Positions 14,999 to 24,548 of a DNA stretch of 39,833 bases are shown one piece after another. Source of the DNA: Aureibaculum marinum. GTDB taxonomy: Bacteria; Bacteroidota; Bacteroidia; Flavobacteriales; Flavobacteriaceae. The notes under the pieces were generated by a model. That model did not search any database and was not told the origin of the DNA. It worked only from the letters and a program-made list of their open reading frames with translations. Numbering within the stretch: the first letter of the stretch is position 1; each line of letters opens with the position of its first letter. The stretch spans positions 1-39,833 of the forward strand of contig NZ_RPFJ01000032.1 of the NCBI RefSeq assembly GCF_003813905.1, in the 5' to 3' direction. The position numbers were made by a program, and so were the translations under genes.

Positions 14999-16585
14999 GT
15001 GAAATCAAATTCTTCTATACACCTATTTCTTGTATTTTTTATCATTTTTATTAGTCTTTCTTGTAAAAATGATAAATTAAAAAACAACATACAACCTACC
15101 TCTAACGCAGAAGAAATTATTTCTGAGCCAACTATTGATACTGTTGATATTGCTATAATTAATGGAAAAATAGTAGATGGTACAGGAAAAAAAGTATACT
15201 CAGCAAACTTATACATTAATGCTGATAGTATTGTTTATATTGGTAATTTAACCAACCCTGATATAAAAATAAAAAAAACAATAGATGCTAATGGTAACTA
15301 TGTAAGTCCTGGATTTATTGATTTACACGCTCATGGAAATCCTTTAAGTACTCCTGATTTTGAAAACTTTTTAGCTATGGGTGTTACTACAATTGTTTTA
15401 GGACAAGATGGCTCAAGTGCTAATGTTAAAGATTTAAAAGCATATTTAGACAAAGTAAATCAACAAAATTTAGGCGTAAATATTATTGAATTTGTGGGGC
15501 ATGGTACCCTACGAAATTTAACAGGAATTGGTGTAAAATCTAAAATTACAAAAGAGGAATTAGAAAGTTTAAAAATAGCATTAAAAGATCAATTAAACTA
15601 TACTTTTGGCCTATCTACAGGATTAGAATACACTCCAGGCTTATATGCTGAAGAAAATGAACTATTAGCCTTAGCAGAAGTGGTTGGTGAACAAAACAAA
15701 ATGATTATGAGTCACATGAGAAATGAAGACGATGATGCTCTGATTGAATCAATTAAAGAATTGAGTAGACAAGGAACAAAGGCTAGAGTACATATTTCAC
15801 ATCTAAAATCTGTTTATGGAAAAGGCAAAGTCCGAGCCAATCAAATTTTAGACACTATAAAAAAAATTAGAAAATCTGGTATTCAATTAACAGCTGATAT
15901 GTATCCTTACATGGCAAGTTATACAGGAATTGGTATCGTTTTTCCTGATTGGTCTAAAACACAACAACAATTTAAAATTGCAAAAAGTACAAGAAGAAAA
16001 GAATTGGAAGATTTTATTAGAAATAAAGTCAATTTACGCAATGGGCCTGAAGCTACTTTATTAGGTTCTGCACCTTATAAAGGGATGACTTTAGCTGAAG
16101 CTGCCGCTTCAAAAAACAAACCTTTCGAGCAATTTTTAATTGAAGACTTAGGCCCGCAAGGCTCATCAGGAGCTTATTTTGTAATGAATAAGGAATTACA
16201 AGAAACTTTTGTAAAAGATTCTATTATCGGCATCTGTTCTGATGGTAGTAAAACGGGGCATCACCCACGTGGGCATGGTACCTTTGCTAAAATTATAGAA
16301 ACATATGTAGTAAAAGACAGTATTCTAAATCTAGAAGAAGCGGTAAGAAAAATGACATCTTATGCTGCTGAGATTTTACAACTAAAAAAACGTGGTTCAT
16401 TAACTATTGGTAATAAGGCAGACATCCTAATTTTTAATCCTAAGAACATAAAATCTCCTGCTAATTATGTAAATCCTCATCAATTAGCATCAGGTTTTGA
16501 AAAAGTATTTGTTAATGGAAAATTGGTTAGGGAAAATGAACAATTAGCTAAAGAATTAAATGGTATTGTATTGTTACCCGAATAA
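14999..16585 (+). CDS. D-aminoacylase/N-acyl-D-amino-acid deacylase-like lipoprotein, intact metal site
   Basis: This 528-residue protein starts at GTG 14999, which is required to include the lipoprotein signal peptide (lipobox SLSC, C22); no in-frame ATG lies just upstream. It is an amidohydrolase of the D-aminoacylase group: SPGFIDLHAHGN (HxH present), MGVTTIVLGQDGSS (aspartate near the family's bridging cysteine), MSHMRNEDDD, HISHLKSVYGKG, and CSDGSKTGHHPRGHGTF with the catalytic aspartate. Unlike its paralogue at 8942, the HxH metal ligands are intact. It should remove acyl groups from N-acyl-D-amino acids or related amides at the cell surface. It closes the cluster, 84 bases after the acylase, and faces the convergent PNP gene with only 15 bases between them. 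Confidence 0.87.
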   Translation: MKSNSSIHLFLVFFIIFISLSCKNDKLKNNIQPTSNAEEIISEPTIDTVDIAIINGKIVDGTGKKVYSANLYINADSIVYIGNLTNPDIKIKKTIDANGNYVSPGFIDLHAHGNPLSTPDFENFLAMGVTTIVLGQDGSSANVKDLKAYLDKVNQQNLGVNIIEFVGHGTLRNLTGIGVKSKITKEELESLKIALKDQLNYTFGLSTGLEYTPGLYAEENELLALAEVVGEQNKMIMSHMRNEDDDALIESIKELSRQGTKARVHISHLKSVYGKGKVRANQILDTIKKIRKSGIQLTADMYPYMASYTGIGIVFPDWSKTQQQFKIAKSTRRKELEDFIRNKVNLRNGPEATLLGSAPYKGMTLAEAAASKNKPFEQFLIEDLGPQGSSGAYFVMNKELQETFVKDSIIGICSDGSKTGHHPRGHGTFAKIIETYVVKDSILNLEEAVRKMTSYAAEILQLKKRGSLTIGNKADILIFNPKNIKSPANYVNPHQLASGFEKVFVNGKLVRENEQLAKELNGIVLLPE

Positions 16586-16600
16586 ACTAGAAATTATTTC

Positions 16601-17410
16601 TTAAGCAGTTACAAATTTTGAAACTAAAGTACGAACAGTTTTTCCTGTATTTTTTGCAACTTCTTGTACTTCTTCATGCGAAACAGCCTCAACTTTTCCC
16701 TCAACACCTAAATCGGTAATTATTGACAACCCAAGTACATTCATACCCATATGTTTAGCAACAATTACTTCAGGTACAGTACTCATACCTACGGCATCTG
16801 CTCCCATTAATTTTACCATTCTATATTCTGAAGGTGTTTCAAAAGTAGGACCTTGTAAACCTAAATAAACTCCTTCTTTTATGTTTATATTTTGTACTGC
16901 TGCTACCTTTTTTAGTTTAGAAATCATTTCCAAATTATAAGGCTCATGCATATCTACAAATCGAGGCCCAAATCGGTCATCATTTACACCTCTTAACGGA
17001 TGCTCTGGCATCATATTAATATGATCTTTAATTACCATAATATCACCTACTTTATATGTAGGGTTTACACCACCTGAGGCATTAGAGACTATTAACTTTT
17101 CTACACCTAAAAATTTAAATACACGAATTGGAAAAACAACCTCATCCATAGACCACCCTTCATAATAATGAAAACGACCTTGCATAGCAATTACCTTTTT
17201 ACCAGAAAGTGTACCATAAATTAGATTTCCGGAATGTCCAGCAACAGTTGATGTGGGAAAATTTGGAATTTCAGAATAAGAAAAACGTTTTTCAACCACA
17301 ATACTTTTAACCAAGCCTCCTAAACCAGAGCCTAAAACAATTCCAAAATCGGCAGATAAAAAACCTTCTCCTTTTAAAAATTTAACTGTTTCTTGAACTT
17401 TGTTCCACAT
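16601..17410 (-). CDS. punA: Purine nucleoside phosphorylase (trimeric class I type)
   Basis: This 269-residue cytosolic enzyme splits purine nucleosides with phosphate into base and (deoxy)ribose-1-phosphate. The PNP/MTAP class I motifs are present: GIVLGSGLGGLV at about residue 23, TVAGHSGNL with the phosphate-binding histidine, RFHYYEGW, VSNASGGVNP, GLQGPTFETPSEYRM and GADAVGMSTVPEVIVAKH. The length matches the trimeric mammalian-type enzymes. Its start overlaps the end of lpxK by 29 bases, so the two are probably translated from one message. That order (lpxK then PNP) seems to be a conserved pairing in related bacteria, though I cannot check this here. Confidence 0.94.
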   Translation of the reverse strand: MWNKVQETVKFLKGEGFLSADFGIVLGSGLGGLVKSIVVEKRFSYSEIPNFPTSTVAGHSGNLIYGTLSGKKVIAMQGRFHYYEGWSMDEVVFPIRVFKFLGVEKLIVSNASGGVNPTYKVGDIMVIKDHINMMPEHPLRGVNDDRFGPRFVDMHEPYNLEMISKLKKVAAVQNINIKEGVYLGLQGPTFETPSEYRMVKLMGADAVGMSTVPEVIVAKHMGMNVLGLSIITDLGVEGKVEAVSHEEVQEVAKNTGKTVRTLVSKFVTA

Positions 17411-18425
17411 AATCTATTATAATCTTATTAAAGTCTGTTTGATGGTCTATAAAACTAGTTTCTATAGGCAAATAATATATCTTTAAATTTGAATCAATAA
17501 AACTTCTTACATAATCTTTTTCTGTAGTAAGTATTATTTTTTTATCTGATGTAATTCCATCAAAGATAATTCTTATTTTTTCAATATCCTTTTTTTCAAA
17601 TCGATAATGATCAGCATATTTTAAATGTGTAAATTTTAACCCCTGTTTAATTAAATAATCTGTTAAAGGTTTTGTCTTGGCAATACCGGTAACTAATACA
17701 ATATTATAATCAGAGAGTTGACTTATAAGTATATTGTTATTTTTACCAATAACTTTTTTATCATAGGTAATTGTGGAAAAAAACACTGTTTGATGTTTTT
17801 TAACATTTAATTTCTTAGAAATTTTAAATTGTTCATTTTCATCTACGTGAGAAGGACATTTTGTGACCACTACTAAATTTGCCCGATTTGCCCCACTCAC
17901 TTTCTCCCTCAAATTACCCGTGGGTAACATTTTATCATCAACATACAAATCGTTATACGGAGTTAACAAAATAGTAAAACCTGCTTTCACTTTTCTATGT
18001 TGAAAAGCATCATCTAATAATACAACATCAGGCTTATCTAATAAATTTGATAATTGTTGTATTCCATTAACCCGATTAGCATCAACAGCAACAATGGTAT
18101 TTGAAAATTTTTTAAAATATTGCAAAGGTTCGTCTCCTATGTCTTGAGCTGTACTTGTTTTATCTGCAATGATAAACCCTTTAGTACTTCTCTTATAACC
18201 TCTACTCAAAATAGCTACCTTATACTTATCTTCTAAAAGCCTCACCAAATACTCTACTTGAGGAGTTTTACCCGTACCGCCAACACTTAAATTACCCACT
18301 ACAATTGTAGGAAGATTAAATTGAGTAGATTTTAAAATACCTTTATTATAAAAAGTGTTTCTCGCGGCTGTAATTTCTCCATAAACAACAGAAAAAGGAT
18401 ATAGTATTTTTCGCAAAAAACTCAT
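17382..18425 (-). CDS. lpxK: Tetraacyldisaccharide 4'-kinase
   Basis: This 347-residue protein phosphorylates the 4' position of the lipid A disaccharide precursor at the cytoplasmic face of the inner membrane, the sixth step of lipid A synthesis. The N terminus (LRKILYPFSVVYGEITAARN) is the amphipathic membrane-binding helix. The P-loop GGTGKT sits at 49-54, and LLDDAFQHRKV is the family's conserved DDxxQHR motif. The frame continues 29 bases past the PNP start. No transcription start is obvious in the 148-base gap (18426-18573) that separates it from ribB. Confidence 0.95.
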   Translation of the reverse strand: MSFLRKILYPFSVVYGEITAARNTFYNKGILKSTQFNLPTIVVGNLSVGGTGKTPQVEYLVRLLEDKYKVAILSRGYKRSTKGFIIADKTSTAQDIGDEPLQYFKKFSNTIVAVDANRVNGIQQLSNLLDKPDVVLLDDAFQHRKVKAGFTILLTPYNDLYVDDKMLPTGNLREKVSGANRANLVVVTKCPSHVDENEQFKISKKLNVKKHQTVFFSTITYDKKVIGKNNNILISQLSDYNIVLVTGIAKTKPLTDYLIKQGLKFTHLKYADHYRFEKKDIEKIRIIFDGITSDKKIILTTEKDYVRSFIDSNLKIYYLPIETSFIDHQTDFNKIIIDYVEQSSRNS

Positions 18426-18573
18426 TAGATAATTGATGAATGTTTATATTACAATAAGAGCATTTATAGTAGAACTATGTATAGATTAACAATTAATTAA
18501 ATAAACTTTTAAATTGAGAATCTAAAAGTTCCTTTTGTATAACCAATCTAAACGACTTTAGTTTGATACAAAT

Positions 18574-19722
18574 TTAATAACTCACGTTTTCAACTATTTC
18601 CAATCCGTACCCAATAATACCAACTCGTTTTTTAATTTGAGCATCATTAGAAATTATTCGCAATTTAGATATCCCTAAATCATGTAAAATTTGAGCTCCA
18701 ATTCCAAAATCTTTTGTGTCTGGTTTTATCTTTGGCACCGTTGCTTTACTGTCTTCTTGCAACTCTTTAATCATATTTAACCTATTTAATAAGTTAAACG
18801 ATTGATTTTCTTGATTTATAAAAACAATAGCTCCTTTACCCTCATCATTTATCATTTTAAACATTCTACTAAACATGTCATCTGGTTTACTAGTTAGTAA
18901 CCGAATAATATCATTATTTATTAAAGTAGAATTAACGCGAACTAGTACAGGTTCATCTTCACTCCAACTTCCTTTTGTTAATGCTAAATGTACTTGATTA
19001 TTGGTGGTTTGTTTATAAGCTCTTAACCTGAACTCTCCAAATCGTGTATGAAATGGGAAGTCTTCCACTTTTTCTATTAACGAATCGTGAAGCATTCTAT
19101 AGGCTACTAAATCTTCTATAGAAATAATTTTTAAATCAAATTTTTCCGCAACTTTTAACAATTGAGGCAGTCTTGCCATTGAACCATCCTCATTTAAAAT
19201 TTCAACTAAAATTCCAGCAGGTTTAAAGCCAGCTAATCTGGCCATATCTACAGCAGCCTCGGTATGCCCCGTTCTTCTTAAAACACCACCACTTTTTGCT
19301 CTTAATGGAAAAACATGTCCTGGTCTACCTAAATCGTGAGGTTTTGTATTCTCGTCAACTAAAGCTTTTATAGTTTTTGCTCTATCATGTACAGAAATAC
19401 CTGTAGTACATCCGTGTCCGATTAAATCTACAGAAACTGTAAATTGTGTTTGATGAAGTACTGTATTTTCTTGAACCATCATATCTAACCCTAAAGCTTC
19501 ACATCTGCTACCAATAAGAGGAGCACATATTAACCCTCTACCTTCTGTAGACATAAAGTTAATCATCTCTGGGGTTACCATTTCTGCAGCGGCTACAAAA
19601 TCACCTTCATTTTCTCTATCCTCATCATCAACTACTATAATGACTTTCCCTTTTTTAAGGTCTGCGATAGCTTCTTTGATTGTATTTAATTCTACTTTTT
19701 TATTTTTTGTTGAAACCATCAT
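18574..19722 (-). CDS. ribB: 3,4-dihydroxy-2-butanone-4-phosphate synthase with degenerate GTP cyclohydrolase II domain
   Basis: This 382-residue protein has the RibBA layout. The first ~200 residues are an intact DHBP synthase: DDEDRENEGDF for metal and substrate binding, GHGCTTGISVHDRAKTI and GHTEAAVDMARLAG. It makes the four-carbon unit of riboflavin from ribulose-5-phosphate. The C-terminal half aligns with GTP cyclohydrolase II (VRVNSTLINNDIIRLL, then DFGIGAQILHDLGISK). However, the zinc cysteines of VHSECLTGD...CDC are all absent, so GTP cyclohydrolase activity is not expected and a separate ribA should exist elsewhere. The tail may serve folding or regulation. It begins four bases after the LptF/G-like gene ends. 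An MM pair leaves the start ambiguous by one codon. Confidence 0.92.
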   Translation of the reverse strand: MMVSTKNKKVELNTIKEAIADLKKGKVIIVVDDEDRENEGDFVAAAEMVTPEMINFMSTEGRGLICAPLIGSRCEALGLDMMVQENTVLHQTQFTVSVDLIGHGCTTGISVHDRAKTIKALVDENTKPHDLGRPGHVFPLRAKSGGVLRRTGHTEAAVDMARLAGFKPAGILVEILNEDGSMARLPQLLKVAEKFDLKIISIEDLVAYRMLHDSLIEKVEDFPFHTRFGEFRLRAYKQTTNNQVHLALTKGSWSEDEPVLVRVNSTLINNDIIRLLTSKPDDMFSRMFKMINDEGKGAIVFINQENQSFNLLNRLNMIKELQEDSKATVPKIKPDTKDFGIGAQILHDLGISKLRIISNDAQIKKRVGIIGYGLEIVENVSY

Positions 19723-19726
19723 TTAG

Positions 19727-21163
19727 CTACTTTTTTTCTTTGATATTAAACATTTTTTTGAAAATTTTGGTAATTGGTTGTAAAAAAGCATCTAAGTTAA
19801 AGATACCTTTTTCTTTGGTAGCTCTTATCATTAAGAAAATACCAAATGGTAATAAAATTAAAGTGGCCATCCAACCTCCTACTGGAGCTGTTACTGTACT
19901 TGACCAAGCCATATTTCTACCTAAGGTGGAAATAAAGAAATAAACTACAAAAATTAAAATAGCCATAATCATAGGAAATCCAAATCCTCCCTTACGGATA
20001 ATAGACCCTAATGGGGCACCAATAAAAAACAGCACCAAACAGGCAAACGAAAATGCTAACCTTCTATGGTATTCTGTATCATATACATTTAAAAACTTTT
20101 GTTTATTTTTTAAAACTGAGTTAAACCCTGCTATATCATCTAAAGTATTTTTTAATGATTCTTCAGCATTATTCAACAACATAACTTTATTATTATCATC
20201 AAAATTATCTAAAATATTAGGAGAAATTCCTATAAAATCTGTGGTATCATTTTTTATATCAGAAATACCCGTTCTTATCAGAAACATTTTGGCTTTACTG
20301 TTTATATAATCATCATACGGAACTTTTAAAGAGTCTGAATAATAATTCAACTGCTTTAAACTTAACATTTCTCTATCTTGTGTGTATTCCCTTCTATCAA
20401 CATTACTTAAATCAGAAACATCTATATTAATTAAAGCTTTTTTAAAATAAGTTTTAGTTGCAGGTAATTTTGCTCCATCTTTATAATTTCTACGCTTCTC
20501 AGGTAATTCTTCATGTCGGTAACCATTTTTTAAGGTCAACGTCATATATCTACTACCTTCTTCTGTAGAAATTTCACCACTTTCTGCTGTAATTACTTTT
20601 TCATTAAAGTTACTTTTATCTAAATCAGTATAAATAAGAACATTTTTAAGAAAATTGTCATCTTCTCCATATTTTTCATCAAATTTAATACTATATCCTG
20701 GTATTTCTGAGTTGAAAGAACCTGGAATTAAAGCCAATGCGGGTTCAGTCTTTTTTAAATCTGCCAACATATTTTTAAACTTAAATGCAGCTCTAGGAAA
20801 TGCATAGTTTAAAAACAAAAAGTTTAACCCACTTAACAAAACCATTAATATTACTAAGGGTCTAATAAAACGTTGTAAAGAAATTCCAGCAGACTTAATT
20901 GCCGCAAATTCATAATTCTCTGCTAAAGTACCTAAAGCCATTATAGAAGAAAGTAAAATTGCTATTGGCAAAGCTAAAGGAACTTGCATTTGTGCTATAT
21001 AACCTAAAAACTGAAGTATATGACCAATACCAATACCTTTTCCAGCAATTTTATCAAACTGTAACCAAAGCACTTGCATAACAAGTACAAAAAGAATGAT
21101 AAAAAAAGTTGCTAAAAAAGGTACTAAAAAACTTTTTAATATATATCTATTTAAGATTTTCAC
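19727..21163 (-). CDS. LptF/LptG family (YjgP/YjgQ) lipopolysaccharide export permease
   Basis: This 478-residue membrane protein has the YjgP/YjgQ layout. Three N-terminal transmembrane segments (about residues 10-35, 50-75, 95-125) are followed by a large periplasmic beta-jellyroll-like domain (about 130-375) and three C-terminal segments. It works with LptB and its partner to pull LPS from the inner membrane toward the LptC bridge. The motif MALGTLAENYEFAAIKSAGIS is typical. I cannot tell LptF from LptG. The start is GTG at 21163, immediately before KILNRYILKSF. A TACTTTTG -7 box lies 20 bases upstream. ribB follows after four bases, so the two are probably one operon. Confidence 0.92.
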   Translation of the reverse strand: MKILNRYILKSFLVPFLATFFIILFVLVMQVLWLQFDKIAGKGIGIGHILQFLGYIAQMQVPLALPIAILLSSIMALGTLAENYEFAAIKSAGISLQRFIRPLVILMVLLSGLNFLFLNYAFPRAAFKFKNMLADLKKTEPALALIPGSFNSEIPGYSIKFDEKYGEDDNFLKNVLIYTDLDKSNFNEKVITAESGEISTEEGSRYMTLTLKNGYRHEELPEKRRNYKDGAKLPATKTYFKKALINIDVSDLSNVDRREYTQDREMLSLKQLNYYSDSLKVPYDDYINSKAKMFLIRTGISDIKNDTTDFIGISPNILDNFDDNNKVMLLNNAEESLKNTLDDIAGFNSVLKNKQKFLNVYDTEYHRRLAFSFACLVLFFIGAPLGSIIRKGGFGFPMIMAILIFVVYFFISTLGRNMAWSSTVTAPVGGWMATLILLPFGIFLMIRATKEKGIFNLDAFLQPITKIFKKMFNIKEKK

Positions 21164-21183
21164 TTAAAACGTTTTATTTAGCA

Positions 21184-21191
21184 CAAAAGTA
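21184..21191 (-). promoter_or_regulatory. -7 promoter element before the LptF/G gene
   Basis: The minus strand reads TACTTTTG, an exact TAnnTTTG match, 20 bases before the GTG start. No TTG -33 element could be placed with confidence. Confidence 0.5.
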
Positions 21192-21227
21192 AAGCTTAAT
21201 TTGGAATAACTAAGAATAGGATACTAT

Positions 21228-21875
21228 TTATAATTCGTTAATAATATATCCTTCATTTTCATATTTAGACCTATTAAATACGAAAAGCGTTTTTGATATT
21301 GGTTGATTGGTTTTAAAATCAGAAACTGTTAAAGTAGTAACGGTTCCGTTATTTCCTGTTTCAATAAGTTTATAAATATGATTTGTATTAATATCAATTC
21401 CTAATAATATATTATTAATATCAGAATTACTATCAATTGGTATTAATTTTACGTATTGAATTTTTCTTCCACTTAAGTTTTGTAAAATATCCCACTTATA
21501 ATTGAATCCTTTTTTATAAAAAGAGAAAAATTTTGAAGGAGTAATTGTTCCTTCTTCGCTATCATCAGCATCAGAAATATTTACCTCTTCGTCTTCACTA
21601 ATAATTGTGTATGTTTTTTTACCATCAAAAAACTGATTAGTACCTAAAAAATTAACATTATACAAGTCTCCTTTCAGTGTGACATCTCCTCTGGTCTCTT
21701 GATGTACATTTTCCTTTACATTATCTAAATTATACTTAAACTCAACATAAATATTTTCATATTCACTCATTTTGTTGGATACATCATCCAACAACTTTTT
21801 TGCTTTAGTGTCATTTTGTGCAAAAGTTAATGAAATACTGAATATTAAAATAACTGTTGTAATTATATTTTTCAT
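21228..21875 (-). CDS. lolA: LolA-like outer-membrane lipoprotein carrier protein
   Basis: This 215-residue protein has a cleavable signal peptide (about residues 1-19, ending FAQ) and a periplasmic domain resembling LolA: KKLLDDVSNKMSEYENIYVEFKY near the N terminus, then GDVTLKGDLYNVNFLGTNQFFDGKKTYTI. LolA ferries lipoproteins from the LolCDE complex to the outer membrane. The window encodes many lipoproteins and a LolC/E-type permease (29585), so this function fits. The sequence is divergent from the E. coli protein, and a general LolA-fold carrier is the safe reading. It lies 64 bases upstream of the LptF/G gene and 127 bases downstream of ftsK on the same strand. Confidence 0.8.
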   Translation of the reverse strand: MKNIITTVILIFSISLTFAQNDTKAKKLLDDVSNKMSEYENIYVEFKYNLDNVKENVHQETRGDVTLKGDLYNVNFLGTNQFFDGKKTYTIISEDEEVNISDADDSEEGTITPSKFFSFYKKGFNYKWDILQNLSGRKIQYVKLIPIDSNSDINNILLGIDINTNHIYKLIETGNNGTVTTLTVSDFKTNQPISKTLFVFNRSKYENEGYIINEL

Positions 21876-22002
21876 TTCTTAATATTTATAATTATTTAAT
21901 TTAAACTTTGTATACCCACAACAAAATTCATAATTAATTTTTAATTTACAAATGGGTATTTCGCCTGCAATAAAATGCTATTATAATCTCGTTTTTTTTA
22001 GG

Positions 22003-24414
22003 TTAGAGCCCTTTTTCATCTTTTAACAGTTGCTCTAATGCCATAATATCTGGCACTAAAACCTGTCTAGCTTTACTACCTTCAAACTGACCTACAATTC
22101 CTGCAGCCTCCAATTGATCAATAATTCTACCTGCTCTATTGTAACCTAATTTTAATTTTCTTTGTAACAAAGAAGCTGACCCTTGCTGAGCATTTACAAT
22201 AACATGAGCTGCATCTTCAAATAACTCATCTCTATCTGACAGGTCTATATCAATTCCTGTGCCACTTTCTTCACCAACATATTCTGGTAAAAGATGAGCA
22301 CTAGCGTAAGCTCTTTGCGAACCTATAAAATCAGTTATTCTATCTACTTCAGGTGTGTCTACAAAAGCACATTGTAACCTGGTAATTTCATTTCCTGTAG
22401 AAATTAACATATCTCCTTTACCTATTAATTGGTCTGCTCCTGGGCCATCTAATATGGTTCTTGAATCTATTTTAGAAGTTACTCTAAAAGCAACTCGCAC
22501 CGGGAAATTGGCCTTAATTATACCTGTGATAACATTTACTGATGGACGTTGAGTAGCCACAATTAAATGAATTCCAACAGCCCTTGCCAACTGTGCCAAA
22601 CGAGCAATTGGAGTTTCTACTTCTTTACCTGCCGTCATAATTAAATCAGCAAATTCATCTATTACCAATATAATGTAAGGTAAAAATGCATGCCCATTTT
22701 CTGGATTTAGTTTTCTTGCCTTAAATTTTTCATTATATTCTTTAATATTTCTAACATAAGCATCTTTTAGCATATCATAACGGTTATCCATTTCAATACA
22801 TAGAGAATTTAAAGTATGGATAACTTTTGTTGTATCCGTTATAATAGCATCTTCACTATCTGGTAATTTTGCCAAATAGTGTCGCTCTATTTTATTAAAA
22901 AGTGTCAATTCTACTTTTTTAGGATCAACCAATACGAATTTTACTTCAGCTGGATGCTTTTTATAAAGCAATGACGTCAATACAGCATTTAACCCTACTG
23001 ATTTACCTTGTCCAGTTGCACCTGCCATAAGTAAATGAGGCATTTTTGCTAAATCAATAACAAAAGTCTCATTAGAAATTGTTTTACCTAAAGCTAAAGG
23101 CAATTGCATTTTAGCATTTTGAAATTTTTGTGTAGACAATACAGATTTCATCGACACAATAGTCGATTTTTTATTTGGCACTTCAATACCTATAGTACCT
23201 TTACCTGGAATCGGTGCAATTATTCGAATTCCTAAAGCTGCCAATGATAAGGCAATATCATCTTCTAAATTTTTAATTTTTGAAATTCGAACTCCGGCAT
23301 CAGGTACAATTTCATAAAGGGTAACTGTTGGCCCAATTGTAGCTTTAATATTAGCTATACCAATCTTGTAATTATTTAGGGTTTCAACAATCCTATCTTT
23401 ATTTGCCTCTAATTCATCCTGATCTATCTGAATATTTCCACTTCCATAATCTTTTAACAAGTCTAAACTAGGAAACTTAAATTCTGATAATTCTAAAGTT
23501 GGATCAAACTCACCAAAATCATCTACCAATTTATTAGATAAATTTTCGACCAAATGGTCTTCTTCGAAAGATTTTTCTACTTCAATATTAACCTCTTCAT
23601 GAGTAGGTGTTGTAACCTCAAATGTAGAAATTTCTACCTTCTTCTCTTCCTTTACTTCTACTTTAGGTTTCTTTTTAGGAGTAGTTACTTCTGTTTTAGT
23701 TTCTATATTAAATTCTAACTCTGAATTTGGTTTTTCTGAAATGGTTTCTGCAATATAGCCTTCTTCAGTTACATCTTCAATCTCTGCTTTTTTATTTCGT
23801 ACACTACGGAATTCTCTTTTCTTAGGAAGACTTTCTTTTAACTTTTCTGGCGTAATTTTAAATTTTGAAACTAAATAAGCCAATGCTGTAAATAGTAAAA
23901 TTAAAAAGATGCCTATTTTACCAATAAAATCAATCAAATAATCATTGATTTCATAACCTATTACACCCGATAATAATGCTTTTTCTGGAACAAAAAAACC
24001 TATAGCTACTGCCAACCATATCATAATAATAACACCCCAAAACCATGCTTTACGCATTGCTTTAAACGAAATGTTAAATAAAATATATAGTCCTGAAAAA
24101 AACAATAAAAAGGGAATAATAAATGCAGAAATACCAAACCCCTTATAAATAAAAAAGTGACTAATACTTGCCCCTATCTTTCCTAATAAATTTTTTGTCT
24201 CTGCCATTCTATCAGCAAACAAATGCAGTTGGCTTTGATCTGCTTTCCAAGTATTAAAAAAAGACAAAAAAGACACCAGTAAAAAGATAGCAAATAGAGC
24301 TAAAAAAATACCAAAAACAAGATGAGTTTGTTTACTTTTAATAAAACTAGCAATACGATTATTTTTCTTTACTTTAGAATTTGTTTTAGATGTTGTCTTT
24401 TTCTTTTTTGCCAT
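22003..24414 (-). CDS. ftsK: FtsK/SpoIIIE family DNA translocase
   Basis: This 803-residue protein links division to chromosome segregation. Four or five hydrophobic segments lie at about residues 30-185. An acidic, low-complexity linker spans about 200-320. The motor then begins with the alpha domain (LEANKDRIVETLNNYKIG). The Walker A motif GATGQGKS is at 465-472, ILVIDEFADL is the Walker B, and VGIHLIVATQRP follows. The C-terminal gamma winged-helix domain (LLQRKLKLGYNRAGRII, about 735-803) should read the polar KOPS signals and activate XerCD recombination. Length and order are typical of Bacteroidetes FtsK. A TACTTTTG promoter element lies 89 bases upstream. Confidence 0.97.
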   Translation of the reverse strand: MAKKKKTTSKTNSKVKKNNRIASFIKSKQTHLVFGIFLALFAIFLLVSFLSFFNTWKADQSQLHLFADRMAETKNLLGKIGASISHFFIYKGFGISAFIIPFLLFFSGLYILFNISFKAMRKAWFWGVIIMIWLAVAIGFFVPEKALLSGVIGYEINDYLIDFIGKIGIFLILLFTALAYLVSKFKITPEKLKESLPKKREFRSVRNKKAEIEDVTEEGYIAETISEKPNSELEFNIETKTEVTTPKKKPKVEVKEEKKVEISTFEVTTPTHEEVNIEVEKSFEEDHLVENLSNKLVDDFGEFDPTLELSEFKFPSLDLLKDYGSGNIQIDQDELEANKDRIVETLNNYKIGIANIKATIGPTVTLYEIVPDAGVRISKIKNLEDDIALSLAALGIRIIAPIPGKGTIGIEVPNKKSTIVSMKSVLSTQKFQNAKMQLPLALGKTISNETFVIDLAKMPHLLMAGATGQGKSVGLNAVLTSLLYKKHPAEVKFVLVDPKKVELTLFNKIERHYLAKLPDSEDAIITDTTKVIHTLNSLCIEMDNRYDMLKDAYVRNIKEYNEKFKARKLNPENGHAFLPYIILVIDEFADLIMTAGKEVETPIARLAQLARAVGIHLIVATQRPSVNVITGIIKANFPVRVAFRVTSKIDSRTILDGPGADQLIGKGDMLISTGNEITRLQCAFVDTPEVDRITDFIGSQRAYASAHLLPEYVGEESGTGIDIDLSDRDELFEDAAHVIVNAQQGSASLLQRKLKLGYNRAGRIIDQLEAAGIVGQFEGSKARQVLVPDIMALEQLLKDEKGL

Positions 24415-24503
24415 TATTTTTCTAATAGAATTTGATCTTTATCTGCTGGTTATTAGATATTTAAAAAATTCTCAATGAGAAACTATTAAACTATAATAAT
24501 TAG

Positions 24504-24511
24504 CAAAAGTA
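24504..24511 (-). promoter_or_regulatory. -7 promoter element before ftsK
   Basis: The minus strand reads TACTTTTG, an exact TAnnTTTG match in the 134-base gap between dgkA and ftsK. It suggests ftsK can be transcribed apart from tpx-dgkA, with a leader of about 85 bases. Confidence 0.45.
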
Positions 24512-24548
24512 CATAAAATAATAAAGTAATTAACCTAGTTTCCAAAGT

